From Aquiluna sp. (GTDB lineage Bacteria; Actinomycetota; Actinomycetes; Actinomycetales; Microbacteriaceae), in assembly GCA_029241985.1 (NCBI GenBank), contig JAQWUU010000029.1:1-64000 (forward strand): a DNA stretch of 64,000 bases, in the 5' to 3' direction. Under the pieces are notes generated by a model. That model was not told the origin of the DNA, made no database searches, and saw only the letters and a list, made by a program, of their open reading frames with translations. How positions within the stretch are numbered: the first letter of the stretch is position 1; every line of letters begins with the position of its first letter. Positions 16,246-24,509 of this stretch are shown piece after piece. The translations under genes were made by a program, and so were the position numbers.

Positions 16246-17346
16246 TTACTTCGCTCTGTTGATTACTTGATCAGCGAGAGTCGCCAGGGCTTTTCTGCCC
16301 TGATCGGAAATTTCGAGTGACGCCAGTGCTTCAACGGAGCGTAAAGAGTGCTCTGAGATTAAGCGTTCAGTTTTTTCTAGCGCTTTGGAGTCGGTAATCG
16401 TTGCCCTCATGAATTCAAGCTGGTTGTCGTCAATTTCTCCGGAGGTCAACAGTTCTTCAAATATTCTGGCAACTGATCCAGGTAGCGTTTCAAGGGTCAG
16501 TGCAATCAGCACCGTGCGCTTTCCCTCGCGGAGGTCGTCCCCAGCCGGCTTACCCGTGACTTCTGGGTCACCAAACACTCCGAGAACATCATCTCTAAGT
16601 TGAAATGCCATTCCCAGCGGAATTCCAAACTCACTTAGCGAGGTAAGCGATTTATCTTTGGCGCCAGCAAGGGCTGCGCCGATCAAGAGCGGGGCCTCGA
16701 GACTGTATTTGGCCGTCTTATAGAGCATTATGCGATTAGCACGAGCAACCGCCGCACCGTCTGTTCTTGTCGGAGCAGCATTTTCCTCAAGCACATCTAG
16801 GTACTGACCGGCCATCACCTCGAAGCGCATTTTGCCAAACTCGGTTCTGCAGTTTGATTCCGATATTTCGTTGGGAGCATGCAACAGCGCTTCTCCAAAG
16901 ATCTCAGAACTCCAAGCAAGCATTAGGTCACCAACCAAAACAGATCCTGCAACGCCAAACCTTTCAGGCGAGCCGACATATTTGTGTCTGGTGTGGAGAT
17001 CCTCAAACCGCTTGTGTATTGATGGAGAGCCTCTTCTAGTATCACTCTGGTCCAGTAGGTCATCGTGAACAAGGGCAGCAGCGTGAAACATTTCAAGTGC
17101 TGCAGCAACCCCAACAATGGGCGAATCAACAGTCAGGTCTTTGCTGCCGGGAACTGTCTCGAGGTTGGAAGCGTAGGACCAGTAGCAAAATAATGCTCGA
17201 AACCTTTTGCCACCGGAGAGCAATGACTGAGTGAAGTCAATAAGGGGGAGTAGATCATCGGCAATGCTCGAAAGCTCTTGACGTTTTTGATCACAAAACG
17301 CATCCAGTTTGGTTTGGACTAGGTCCAGCAAAAAATCTTGTGCCAC
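16246..17346 (-). CDS. Polyprenyl (geranylgeranyl-type) diphosphate synthase
   Basis: A 366-residue isoprenyl diphosphate synthase that extends allylic diphosphates with isopentenyl diphosphate. The first aspartate-rich motif is DDLLD in the context HDDLLDQSDTRRG, and the second is QLRDDVLGVFGD, both complete; GGKRFR near residue 41 binds the diphosphate. Product length is not fixed by what I can see; carotenoid, menaquinone or undecaprenyl supply are all possible. The GTG start at 17346 is preceded by TAAGCT at a 7-nt gap, matching the leaderless pattern. The gene is divergent from the DUF3040 gene. Confidence 0.92.
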   Translation of the reverse strand: MAQDFLLDLVQTKLDAFCDQKRQELSSIADDLLPLIDFTQSLLSGGKRFRALFCYWSYASNLETVPGSKDLTVDSPIVGVAAALEMFHAAALVHDDLLDQSDTRRGSPSIHKRFEDLHTRHKYVGSPERFGVAGSVLVGDLMLAWSSEIFGEALLHAPNEISESNCRTEFGKMRFEVMAGQYLDVLEENAAPTRTDGAAVARANRIMLYKTAKYSLEAPLLIGAALAGAKDKSLTSLSEFGIPLGMAFQLRDDVLGVFGDPEVTGKPAGDDLREGKRTVLIALTLETLPGSVARIFEELLTSGEIDDNQLEFMRATITDSKALEKTERLISEHSLRSVEALASLEISDQGRKALATLADQVINRAK

Positions 17347-17353
17347 GTTTCAT

Positions 17354-17359
17354 AGCTTA
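17354..17359 (-). promoter_or_regulatory. -10 element of a predicted leaderless promoter for polyprenyl synthase
   Basis: On the minus strand TAAGCT ends 7 nt before the GTG at 17346. No Shine-Dalgarno is present in the gap. Confidence 0.35.
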
Positions 17360-17404
17360 GCGCCCGATTGTTGTTTAGACTTAGACAAGGAACGGAGATT
17401 CAAC

Positions 17405-17752
17405 ATGGCACTATCAGAGCGGGAGCAAAAGCTTCTCGAAGAGATGGAGCGTAACCTGATCGAGCAAGACGCCGGGTTTGCGAATCGAGTTCGCGAAGTT
17501 GGGACTAGCAATAAGAATGCTAGGAAGCTCGTCATTGGTGTGCTGACAATGCTTGTTGGGCTGGGGCTTCTTGTGTTTGCGGTTGTACTGCAGGTGGCGT
17601 TCTTCGGAGTCGTTGCTTTTCTTGTGATGGTTATTGGGCTAGTGCTTGCGACCAGCAACTTCCAGCTACCTGGAATTTCAAAGGCACCGAAGTCCAAGGG
17701 TGGACAAACCTTCTTCGAGGACCGCTGGAACCAGAGATTCAACAACGACTAA
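17405..17752 (+). CDS. DUF3040 membrane protein
   Basis: A 115-residue protein. The N-terminus (MALSEREQKLLEEMERNL) is the typical DUF3040 opening, a cytoplasmic helix with a following Ser/Asn-rich stretch, then two adjacent hydrophobic segments at about residues 41-82 and a basic tail. This small membrane protein precedes mraZ in many actinobacteria; its function is unknown. The ATG at 17405, with AAGGAACGGAG upstream, is chosen over a longer frame starting at 17309 that would overlap the divergent gene. It is followed by a strong terminator that isolates it from the dcw cluster. Confidence 0.88.
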   Translation: MALSEREQKLLEEMERNLIEQDAGFANRVREVGTSNKNARKLVIGVLTMLVGLGLLVFAVVLQVAFFGVVAFLVMVIGLVLATSNFQLPGISKAPKSKGGQTFFEDRWNQRFNND

Positions 17753-17767
17753 TCTTTTTTTTGACTG

Positions 17768-17792
17768 ACCCTCGCTTCGGCGGGGGTTTTTT
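17768..17792 (+). terminator. Rho-independent terminator with a UUCG tetraloop
   Basis: The arms at 17768-17775 and 17780-17787 form an 8-bp stem (one G-U pair) closed by TTCG at 17776-17779. A run of T at 17787-17792 follows. It sits 15 bp after the DUF3040 stop and separates that gene from mraZ. This is one of only two convincing intrinsic terminators I see in the window. Confidence 0.9.
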
Positions 17793-17847
17793 CATTTAAA
17801 TAACCGAGCAATCTTTTTGCAGAAAACACTTGCAAAATGAATTGAAG

Positions 17848-17872
17848 TGGAGGAAAGTGGAGTAAAGTGGAG
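17848..17872 (+). promoter_or_regulatory. Three tandem MraZ boxes upstream of mraZ
   Basis: TGGAG occurs three times at exact 10-bp spacing (17848, 17858, 17868). Direct TGGG/TGGAG-type repeats one helical turn apart are the known operator of MraZ, which autoregulates the dcw operon. The array ends 26 bp before the mraZ ATG, so MraZ bound here would sit over or next to the promoter. Confidence 0.85.
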
Positions 17873-17898
17873 AATATCTAGCAGCGAAAGGGGTGCTC

Positions 17899-18330
17899 AT
17901 GCTTCTAGGCACGCATTCCCCAAAGCTCGACGAAAAAGGCAGATTGATACTGCCCGCAAAGTTCCGAGCCGAGCTAGAGCAAGGGGTTGTTATCACTCGC
18001 GGGCAAGAGCGTTGCCTTTATGTTTTCTCGGCCGCTGAGTTTCAGGCCGCTCATGAAAAGATTCGCCAGGCTCCTGTCACATCTGCTGAAGCCAGGCGTT
18101 ATCTTCGCATTTTCCTCTCGGGCGCTAGCGACGAAACTCCAGACAAGCAGGGCAGGGTTTTGCTCCCACAGCTGCTTCGAGAGTACGCGGATCTAACCCG
18201 AGAACTGGTAATCATCGGTGTTGGCTCGCGTGCAGAGATTTGGGACGCCAAAGCTTGGCAGGCATATCTGGATACCAACGAAGAAAGTTTTGCTACACAG
18301 GCTGAGGAGGTGATTCCCGGGTTGTTCTAA
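17899..18330 (+). CDS. mraZ: Transcriptional regulator MraZ
   Basis: A 143-residue protein of two tandem SpoVT/AbrB-like DNA-binding repeats, each with the MraZ D-x-K/Q-G-R core: [12 protein letters not shown] near the N-terminus and [12 protein letters not shown] in the second half. It forms a ring that binds the direct repeats found just upstream and represses or tunes the dcw operon. The ATG at 17899 gives the standard [11 protein letters not shown] opening and lies 6 nt after GAAAGGGG; the GTG at 17893 would abut that ribosome-binding site. It is the first gene of the cluster. Confidence 0.95.
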   Translation: MLLGTHSPKLDEKGRLILPAKFRAELEQGVVITRGQERCLYVFSAAEFQAAHEKIRQAPVTSAEARRYLRIFLSGASDETPDKQGRVLLPQLLREYADLTRELVIIGVGSRAEIWDAKAWQAYLDTNEESFATQAEEVIPGLF

Positions 18331-18356
18331 CTCTTGCACTTTGGTCCTTGGCCGTA

Positions 18357-18379
18357 CCGGCTCTCTTCCCCTGAGTCGG
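18357..18379 (+). ncRNA. mraW-type RNA motif hairpin in the rsmH (mraW) leader
   Basis: A perfect 7-bp stem (arms 18357-18363 and 18373-18379, one G-U pair) closes a 9-nt loop that contains CUUCCCC. A hairpin with a CUUCCCC terminal loop, located upstream of mraW in actinobacteria, is the published mraW RNA motif. Here it lies in the 117-nt gap between mraZ and rsmH, about 70 nt before the rsmH ATG. The biological role of the motif is unknown; a cis-regulatory effect on rsmH is likely from position. Confidence 0.8.
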
Positions 18380-18447
18380 ACCTACGAAAAACCAAGCTCG
18401 TAGACGGACAGGGATCCAGGTGCAGGAATTGGTTCCCGATTTTTCAA

Positions 18448-19407
18448 ATGACTCAGGAAATCTCAGAGCTACACAGACCGGTAATGCTTCAGCGTTGCCT
18501 TGAACTATTAAAGCCAGCAATCAAAGGCTCAAAAGCCGTTGTGATCGACTGCACTCTCGGGCTCGGTGGTCACACCGAGGCTCTTCTGGAAGAGCATCCG
18601 GACTTGAGCGTTATAGGCATTGACAGAGACCCAATGGCTCTGGAGCTCGCTTCAAAGCGGCTGCAGCGCTTTGGCAAGAGGTTCATTCCTGCCGAGGCCA
18701 CCTACGACCAAATCGCTGAGGTGCTCGCGGAAAACGGCATTGAATCGGTTCAGGGAATTTTGATGGATCTTGGGGTCAGTTCAATGCAGCTAGATGAGTC
18801 GGACAGGGGTTTTGCATACGCGCAGGATGCACCGCTGGATATGCGCATGAACCAGCAGGTCGGCAACTCCGCTGCCCATCTATTGGCTGAACTTAGCGAT
18901 AAGGAATTGACAGCCATCTTTAAGAACTTTGGCGAAGAGCGCCATGCTGCACTCGCTGCAAGAAAAATAGTTGAAGCCAGGAAGGCAAGCCCAATTTCAA
19001 CCAGCGGGCAGCTAAATAAATTGATTGCGAGTGTTATTCCGGCCGCGCCAGGCAAAACCTCTGGTCACCCTGCAAAGCGCATCTACCAGGCCCTCAGAAT
19101 CGCAGTCAACGACGAATTGGGTGGTCTGGAAAGAGCATTGCCTCAGGCTATCGACGCTCTGGCTACCGGTGCGCGTTTGGTAGTCATGTCTTATCACTCA
19201 CTTGAGGACGGGATTGTTAAGCGGGCCTTCCAGCAAGGCGCCGTTTCCTCCACTCCCATCGAAATGCCGATGCAACTTCCGGGCACTTCTCCGAAACTCT
19301 CGGTTCTTACCCGCGGTGTCGAGCGAGCAACCGAATTTGAACTTTCCCAAAACCCCAGGGCTGCCTCCGCAAGGTTGCGAGCGGCAGAAAAGCTAGAGGT
19401 CTACTGA
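18448..19407 (+). CDS. rsmH: 16S rRNA m4C1402 methyltransferase RsmH
   Basis: A 319-residue S-adenosylmethionine enzyme that N4-methylates C1402 of 16S rRNA. The SAM site shows DCTLGLGGHTEALL and VIGIDRDPMAL near the N-terminus, with LMDLGVSSMQLD following; HPAKRIYQALRIAVNDEL marks the family. The ATG at 18448 gives the usual opening leading to LHRPVML. A longer frame from 18334 would absorb the leader hairpin and is rejected. The ribosome-binding site is poor, which is consistent with control through the leader. Its stop overlaps the ftsL ATG by 1 base (TGATG). Confidence 0.94.
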   Translation: MTQEISELHRPVMLQRCLELLKPAIKGSKAVVIDCTLGLGGHTEALLEEHPDLSVIGIDRDPMALELASKRLQRFGKRFIPAEATYDQIAEVLAENGIESVQGILMDLGVSSMQLDESDRGFAYAQDAPLDMRMNQQVGNSAAHLLAELSDKELTAIFKNFGEERHAALAARKIVEARKASPISTSGQLNKLIASVIPAAPGKTSGHPAKRIYQALRIAVNDELGGLERALPQAIDALATGARLVVMSYHSLEDGIVKRAFQQGAVSSTPIEMPMQLPGTSPKLSVLTRGVERATEFELSQNPRAASARLRAAEKLEVY

Positions 19408-19925
19408 TGAGCGTTTTTATGGTCACCGAAAAAGATGCCAAACGGCTGAGGCCAAGTCTCACGTCGGGCCTTATTTTTGTGCTGGGAATAGTTATGGTGC
19501 TGGTTGGCCAATTGGCGCTCAACATGGTGCTAACCCACGATGCTTACGAGCTCAGAGCGCTAAAAATTGAGAAACGAGAATTGGCTACCGAAGTGCAGAT
19601 AATTCAAGAGGAAGTTTCCTCGCTTTCATCTCCACAGAACCTTGCCGATGCCGCCAACCAGCTCGGCATGGTTGCGAATCCGGCGTCGGTCCTAATTGAC
19701 ATCGAGAGTGACAAGATTTTTGGAGAGCCGACACCTGCAAAAGCCGAGGGCGGTCAGGTCGCGGCAGCAAACATGATTGCAAACTCAGCTCTTGGAACGG
19801 TGTCTGATTTTTCAATTGCAACCGTAGCCTCCGGAGAGCTCGAAGTGAGTGTTGAAAGCATTGATTCGGTCGATTCTGGCCTAGTTTTACGTTCGGGATT
19901 GATACCTGCGTCACCGACTAGATAG
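19407..19925 (+). CDS. ftsL: FtsL-like divisome protein
   Basis: A 172-residue bitopic membrane protein: a basic cytoplasmic N-terminus, one transmembrane helix at about residues 24-45, then a coiled-coil-like stretch (residues 50-75) rich in Glu and Leu. FtsL pairs with FtsB/DivIC and supports FtsWI activity at the septum. The sequence is poorly conserved as usual; identification rests on topology and position between rsmH and ftsI. The C-terminal tail of about 80 residues is longer than in Escherichia coli and low in complexity. Confidence 0.82.
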   Translation: MSVFMVTEKDAKRLRPSLTSGLIFVLGIVMVLVGQLALNMVLTHDAYELRALKIEKRELATEVQIIQEEVSSLSSPQNLADAANQLGMVANPASVLIDIESDKIFGEPTPAKAEGGQVAAANMIANSALGTVSDFSIATVASGELEVSVESIDSVDSGLVLRSGLIPASPTR

Positions 19926-19934
19926 GCAACAACG

Positions 19935-21713
19935 ATGGGAACACACGCGAAGCTAAATCGCCGTTTGGGTGCGTTTGCTCTCGTGCTGTTTCTTATGGTC
20001 GGTGTCCTCAGCGTTCGTCTTGTGGATTTTCAGGTTGTCAAGGCCGATGAAATTCAAGAGAAATCGCTGAAGAGCCGCTCTCAAACTGAAACCCTTCAGG
20101 CCCTTCGTGGAGACATACTTGATTCATCTGGGCAAGTTCTAGCAAAAACCGTATTCCGCTATGACATCAATGCCGCGCCCAAAAACGTCGGTCCTGTTTT
20201 TCAGAACATCGATGGCGTGCGAACGGAGCGCTCAGTCGAGGAGATTGCCATGGAGCTGTCTCAAGTCCTTGGCATCGAATTTGGTGAGCTTATTCTTCGG
20301 CTCGAAGGTGACTCTGAGTATTCGAGCCTGGCCAAGAAAGTGAAGGCCGAAACGTATAACGCCATAAAAGACATGGGAATTCCATGGATCTTTAGCGATC
20401 AGTTTGAAGACAGGCTCTATCCGATGGGTGCTGTAGCGGGAAACGTAATTGGTTTTGTTGGAAGTGACGGAACGCCCTTGGCGGGCCTGGAGCGGCAATA
20501 CAACACTTGCCTGGCTGGCGTGGACGGCCAACAAAGTTTCGAGCGGAGTGCTGAGGGTTTGCCCATACCCACCTCGAACCAGACCACGCAGCCAACTCAA
20601 AACGGCGGGGCTCTAAACCTGACCATCGATGCCAACCTGCAATTTTTTGCCCAACAGGTGCTGGCAGACACGGTAAATGAACTTTCTGCAGAGTGGGCAT
20701 CCGCGATAGTGATCGAGGTCGAAACCGGAAAGATTTTGGCAGCTGCAGAAGCTCCGTCCGTCGACCCGAATGACCCAGCTGCATCTGACGCCGAGGACCG
20801 TGGGGCAAGAATATTTCAAGCAGCGTTCGAGCCAGGCAGCATCATGAAGGCCCTAACTGCATCGGTGGTTTTGGACACTGGCACTGCCAACGAGTACACA
20901 ACCGTGACAGCTCCAGACCGCATGAATTTGGATTTTGGTGGCGAGTACATCAAGGACAGCTTCGATCATGAGGACTACACCCTGAGCCTTGCCGGAGTTC
21001 TTCGGTACTCCTCCAATACTGGAATGACGAACTTTGCCAGCGGTATCGACCGGAATATCCGCTATGACTACTTGAAGAAGTACGGCTTCGGTTCGGTTAG
21101 CACACTTCGTTTCGAAGGTGAAAGCTCTGGAATTCTGCACCCCGCGTCGCAGTGGGATGAGATGACTAACTTGGTCACCACATTTGGTCAAGGAGTCTCT
21201 GTTACTAGCCTTCAGATGGGTTACGCCTATCAGGCGATCGCTAACGGTGGGGTTCGACTTGATCCAAGACTTGTTGAGAACTGCCTGGGCGAGGATGGCG
21301 GCGTCATTTACACGCCGGAGCAGGGGTCGACCAGAGTGGTATCTGAGGCCAGTGCGAACCTCAATCTAGAGCTGATGGAAAAAGTGGTCGAGTTCGGTGG
21401 CGTTGGAAAAACCGCTGCAATTCCTGGGTACCGAGTTGCAGGTAAGACTGGAACTGCCCAGCTGAAAGACGGCTCCGGATATGGCAGTGAGTACGCCATT
21501 TCTTTCTATGGCGTAGCACCGGCAGAAAATCCAAAGTTTGTTGTTGGAGTTACGATCTACCGCCCCGAGGGGGTCTCCAATTCTGCGAAGGCGACCCCAC
21601 CCTTCAAGGCCATAATGCAGCAGGCCTTGAAGCACTACAGAATTCCACCTTCGACGACCCAATCAAGGAGTATTCCTTCAGACAAGTTCGGCAAAGTCGA
21701 TGTCAACGATTGA
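19935..21713 (+). CDS. ftsI: Septal peptidoglycan transpeptidase FtsI (PBP3/PBP2x class)
   Basis: A 592-residue class B penicillin-binding protein. An N-terminal membrane anchor (about residues 13-31) precedes the pedestal domain with a RGDILDSSGQVLA motif. The transpeptidase domain has the three catalytic motifs: S-x-x-K at Ser302 (SIMK), S-x-N at 359-361 (SSN) and K-T-G-T at 504-507. It cross-links septal peptidoglycan together with FtsW, encoded downstream. No PASTA repeats are present. It begins 9 bp after ftsL and its end overlaps the start of murE by 14 bp. Confidence 0.95.
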   Translation: MGTHAKLNRRLGAFALVLFLMVGVLSVRLVDFQVVKADEIQEKSLKSRSQTETLQALRGDILDSSGQVLAKTVFRYDINAAPKNVGPVFQNIDGVRTERSVEEIAMELSQVLGIEFGELILRLEGDSEYSSLAKKVKAETYNAIKDMGIPWIFSDQFEDRLYPMGAVAGNVIGFVGSDGTPLAGLERQYNTCLAGVDGQQSFERSAEGLPIPTSNQTTQPTQNGGALNLTIDANLQFFAQQVLADTVNELSAEWASAIVIEVETGKILAAAEAPSVDPNDPAASDAEDRGARIFQAAFEPGSIMKALTASVVLDTGTANEYTTVTAPDRMNLDFGGEYIKDSFDHEDYTLSLAGVLRYSSNTGMTNFASGIDRNIRYDYLKKYGFGSVSTLRFEGESSGILHPASQWDEMTNLVTTFGQGVSVTSLQMGYAYQAIANGGVRLDPRLVENCLGEDGGVIYTPEQGSTRVVSEASANLNLELMEKVVEFGGVGKTAAIPGYRVAGKTGTAQLKDGSGYGSEYAISFYGVAPAENPKFVVGVTIYRPEGVSNSAKATPPFKAIMQQALKHYRIPPSTTQSRSIPSDKFGKVDVND

Positions 21714-23118
21714 TGCGCTCGCCACTGGGTTCAGCCTTGATCTAATTGGCTCGACTCAAGAAGAGATTTCATCGGTCGCAATTTCAAGCCACCACATCCG
21801 CCCGGGCGGGCTTTTTATTGCAGTGCAAGGAGCGAAGAGTCACGGACTCGATCACCTTCAAGATGCGGTGGACAGGGGCGCCGTTGCGGTCCTGAGCGAC
21901 CGAGCGTCCAACACTGAGCTGCCTCAACTCATTCACCCAAACCCCAGGCAGATTGCTGGAGAGCTATCGGCGATGGTCTATGGGACCGCTGGGCTTGGCC
22001 TGAAGGTTTTTGGAGTGACCGGCACCAACGGAAAAACTTCCACATCAATCTTTCTATACCGACTGCTGGAGCAAATGGGAGTCCCGTCAGGGTTGTCGTC
22101 CTCGGCAATGTCGCTGGTAGCCGGCAAGGCCGTTACCGGGGACCTCACCACTCCTGAAGCGCCAAGGCTTCATTGGTTGATGCGTGAAATGTCAAACCAC
22201 GGAGCACGTGCCGTCGTAATAGAGGTCTCAGCACAGGCCCTGGTTCGGAATCGAGTAGACGGTGTTGTTTTCGATGTCTCAGGGTTTACGAATTTAAGTC
22301 GCGACCACCTGGATGACTTTGACTCTATGCAAAGCTACCTTCAGGCCAAATCAAGACTGTTCTCGAGTAACTTGTCTAGACATTGCGTGATCAATTGTGA
22401 GGATGCCTTTGGTCAACAAATGCTTGATGCAGTGCAATCACCAGCCGTAGGCATTGGCGAAGGCTTGGATTATCAGGTCAAAGAAAATAATGGAAACCTC
22501 AAAATAGCTGGCAAAAATCACCTGGACACAAAAACAGACGTCGGTCCACTGATGTCAAAAAACTTAGGCTTGGCGATAGTCATGCTGCTCGAAGCCGGTT
22601 TCGAGGCTGAGAGAATCGCAGCGGCGGTTGAATCGGCAGACCTAACAGTTCCAGGAAGGCTCCAAAGAGTCACAAATTCTGCGCCGGCGGTCTTTATCGA
22701 CTATGCCCACACTCCAGCCGCAGTTGCGGCAGCTTGTGAAGAGGTCAGTCGAATCTACCCACGTTTCACGTTGGTGCTGAGTGCATCGGGGGACAGGGAT
22801 GCGGGCAAGAGGGTTGAGATGGGTTTGGCTGGCGGAAAACTGGCAGCCAATGTGGTTGTAACTGATCAGCACCCTAGAAGTGAAGACCCGGCCCTAATTC
22901 GAGGCGCGGTCCTAAGCGGCTTGCTTCAGCAGCTTCCGCCTGAGAGAGTCTTCGAAGTTGCTGACCCAGGAGATGCAATCGCTAAGGCCCTCGATCTTGC
23001 GCAAAGCGGTGAGGCAATTCTTTGGTGTGGGCCCGGTCACCTAAAGTATCGCGAAGTGAAGGGCGAGAAAATCCCCTTCGACGCAATTGAAGTCACGAAA
23101 GCAGCTCTGAAAATTTGA
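21700..23118 (+). CDS. murE: UDP-MurNAc-tripeptide ligase MurE
   Basis: A 472-residue Mur ligase that adds the third, diamino acid residue to UDP-MurNAc-L-Ala-D-Glu. The ATP site is TGTNGKTST near residues 107-115, and YAHTP is seen in the central domain. The C-terminal motif that reads the diamino acid is DNPR in meso-diaminopimelate enzymes; here residues 389-393 read D-Q-H-P-R, so the aspartate-asparagine pair is replaced by Gln-His while Arg is kept. That suggests a different or modified diamino acid specificity. The ATG overlaps the end of ftsI. Confidence 0.95.
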   Translation: MSTIDALATGFSLDLIGSTQEEISSVAISSHHIRPGGLFIAVQGAKSHGLDHLQDAVDRGAVAVLSDRASNTELPQLIHPNPRQIAGELSAMVYGTAGLGLKVFGVTGTNGKTSTSIFLYRLLEQMGVPSGLSSSAMSLVAGKAVTGDLTTPEAPRLHWLMREMSNHGARAVVIEVSAQALVRNRVDGVVFDVSGFTNLSRDHLDDFDSMQSYLQAKSRLFSSNLSRHCVINCEDAFGQQMLDAVQSPAVGIGEGLDYQVKENNGNLKIAGKNHLDTKTDVGPLMSKNLGLAIVMLLEAGFEAERIAAAVESADLTVPGRLQRVTNSAPAVFIDYAHTPAAVAAACEEVSRIYPRFTLVLSASGDRDAGKRVEMGLAGGKLAANVVVTDQHPRSEDPALIRGAVLSGLLQQLPPERVFEVADPGDAIAKALDLAQSGEAILWCGPGHLKYREVKGEKIPFDAIEVTKAALKI

Positions 23119-24509
23119 TTGAGATGACCCTCGCTGAAGTAGCAAGTGCCGTAGGCGGCGAGATTATTTATGGGTCTGACGAAGCTAAGGTCTCTGGCCT
23201 ATCGACCACAGACTCGCGAGAAATCCTTCAAGGCGGGATATTTTTTGCCAAAATTGGCAAAGAGGAAGATGGTCATAAGTATCTAGCGGCGGCTTGTGCC
23301 AAGGGTGCTGCCCTGGCAATAGTTTCCAGCGGGAATACCGCTGTCGATTTGCCTCAAATCCTGGTGAAGGACTCTGTGGTTGCTTTGTCCATGCTGGCAA
23401 AGCACGTGCTGGACACAATCAGGGCCGCCGGTGAAATCAAGGTAATCGGGATTACCGGAAGTAACGGGAAGACTTCGACGAAGAACATGCTCAGGGACAT
23501 CCTTAGCCAGGTCGGCCCCACGGTTGCCCCTCAGGGCTCTTACAACAACCTTGTGGGGTTGCCGACCACGGTTTTGAAGGCTGATTACAGCACAAAGTTT
23601 CTCGTTCTTGAGTACGGAGCTGCGGGCAGGGGTTCGATATCTGCGTTGGCTGCCTGGACAAAGCCAGATGTCTCAACCGTACTGAAGGTTGGCCTCGCTC
23701 ACGCTGGTGTCTTTGGCGGCATTGAGGAAACGGCCGCGATCAAAGCTGAGCTTGTCGAGCACACGACTGAGCACGTGGTTTTGAATTTTGACGATCCAAT
23801 TGTGAGTGATTTTAGGCCTGCCCCGGGAGTTGCAGTCTCTGGGTTTGGTTTTGATTCTCAAGCGAGCACCAGAATCATGGCCACCGAAATTAGTCTCGCG
23901 GGAACAGAGATTACCCTGAACACCACATCAGCTTCGGGTCTAATTTTGACGCTAAAAATTATTGGTGAGCACCAGGCTCTGAACGCGGCAGCGGCTCTTC
24001 AGATTTGTTCAGTTTTAGGCATAGACACACGCATTTGCTTTGAAGCCCTTGAAAAAATGGAATTTGCGGAGCGCTGGAGAATGCAGCTACTCGAGAACCC
24101 AACGGGCTATAGCGTCATTAATGACGCCTACAATGCTTCTCCAGATTCGATGAGAGCCGCGCTTCAGACCCTGGCGGTGATTGGCAGATCCGGCCACAGA
24201 ACGGTGGCGGTTCTCGGCTACATGGCCGAACTGGGAGAAATTTCAGATCAGGAACACCAGAGCATTGGGTTATTGGTTGTGCGCTACAACATCGACAAGC
24301 TATTTGTCGTCGGACAAGACGCAAAATTAATTCACATGTCAGCCACGGCCGAGGGCAGCTGGGACGGTGAATCTGAGTTCTACGGCTCTGCCGAAGAGGC
24401 TTTTGAGGAAATAGGTGGAAAGCTGAGGATGGGAGATGTAGTTCTGGTGAAAGCCAGTAACGCTTCGGGCCTTCGGTTCTTGGGAGATAAATTGGCTGGT
24501 GTCGCATGA
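23115..24509 (+). CDS. murF: UDP-MurNAc-tripeptide:D-Ala-D-Ala ligase MurF
   Basis: A 464-residue Mur ligase that adds D-Ala-D-Ala to complete the UDP-MurNAc-pentapeptide. The N-terminus [15 protein letters not shown] is characteristic; the ATP site [13 protein letters not shown] is near residue 115; [11 protein letters not shown] lies in the C-terminal half. The TTG at 23115 overlaps the murE stop (TTGA) and gives the family-like start; an ATG at 23124 is the alternative. It is followed by mraY with a 4-bp ATGA overlap. Confidence 0.95.
   Translation: MIEMTLAEVASAVGGEIIYGSDEAKVSGLSTTDSREILQGGIFFAKIGKEEDGHKYLAAACAKGAALAIVSSGNTAVDLPQILVKDSVVALSMLAKHVLDTIRAAGEIKVIGITGSNGKTSTKNMLRDILSQVGPTVAPQGSYNNLVGLPTTVLKADYSTKFLVLEYGAAGRGSISALAAWTKPDVSTVLKVGLAHAGVFGGIEETAAIKAELVEHTTEHVVLNFDDPIVSDFRPAPGVAVSGFGFDSQASTRIMATEISLAGTEITLNTTSASGLILTLKIIGEHQALNAAAALQICSVLGIDTRICFEALEKMEFAERWRMQLLENPTGYSVINDAYNASPDSMRAALQTLAVIGRSGHRTVAVLGYMAELGEISDQEHQSIGLLVVRYNIDKLFVVGQDAKLIHMSATAEGSWDGESEFYGSAEEAFEEIGGKLRMGDVVLVKASNASGLRFLGDKLAGVA

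Noticed and set aside
18334-18447. Upstream extension of RsmH to a TTG at 18334
   Set aside because: It would translate through the mraW-type hairpin and add 38 non-conserved residues ahead of the normal N-terminus.
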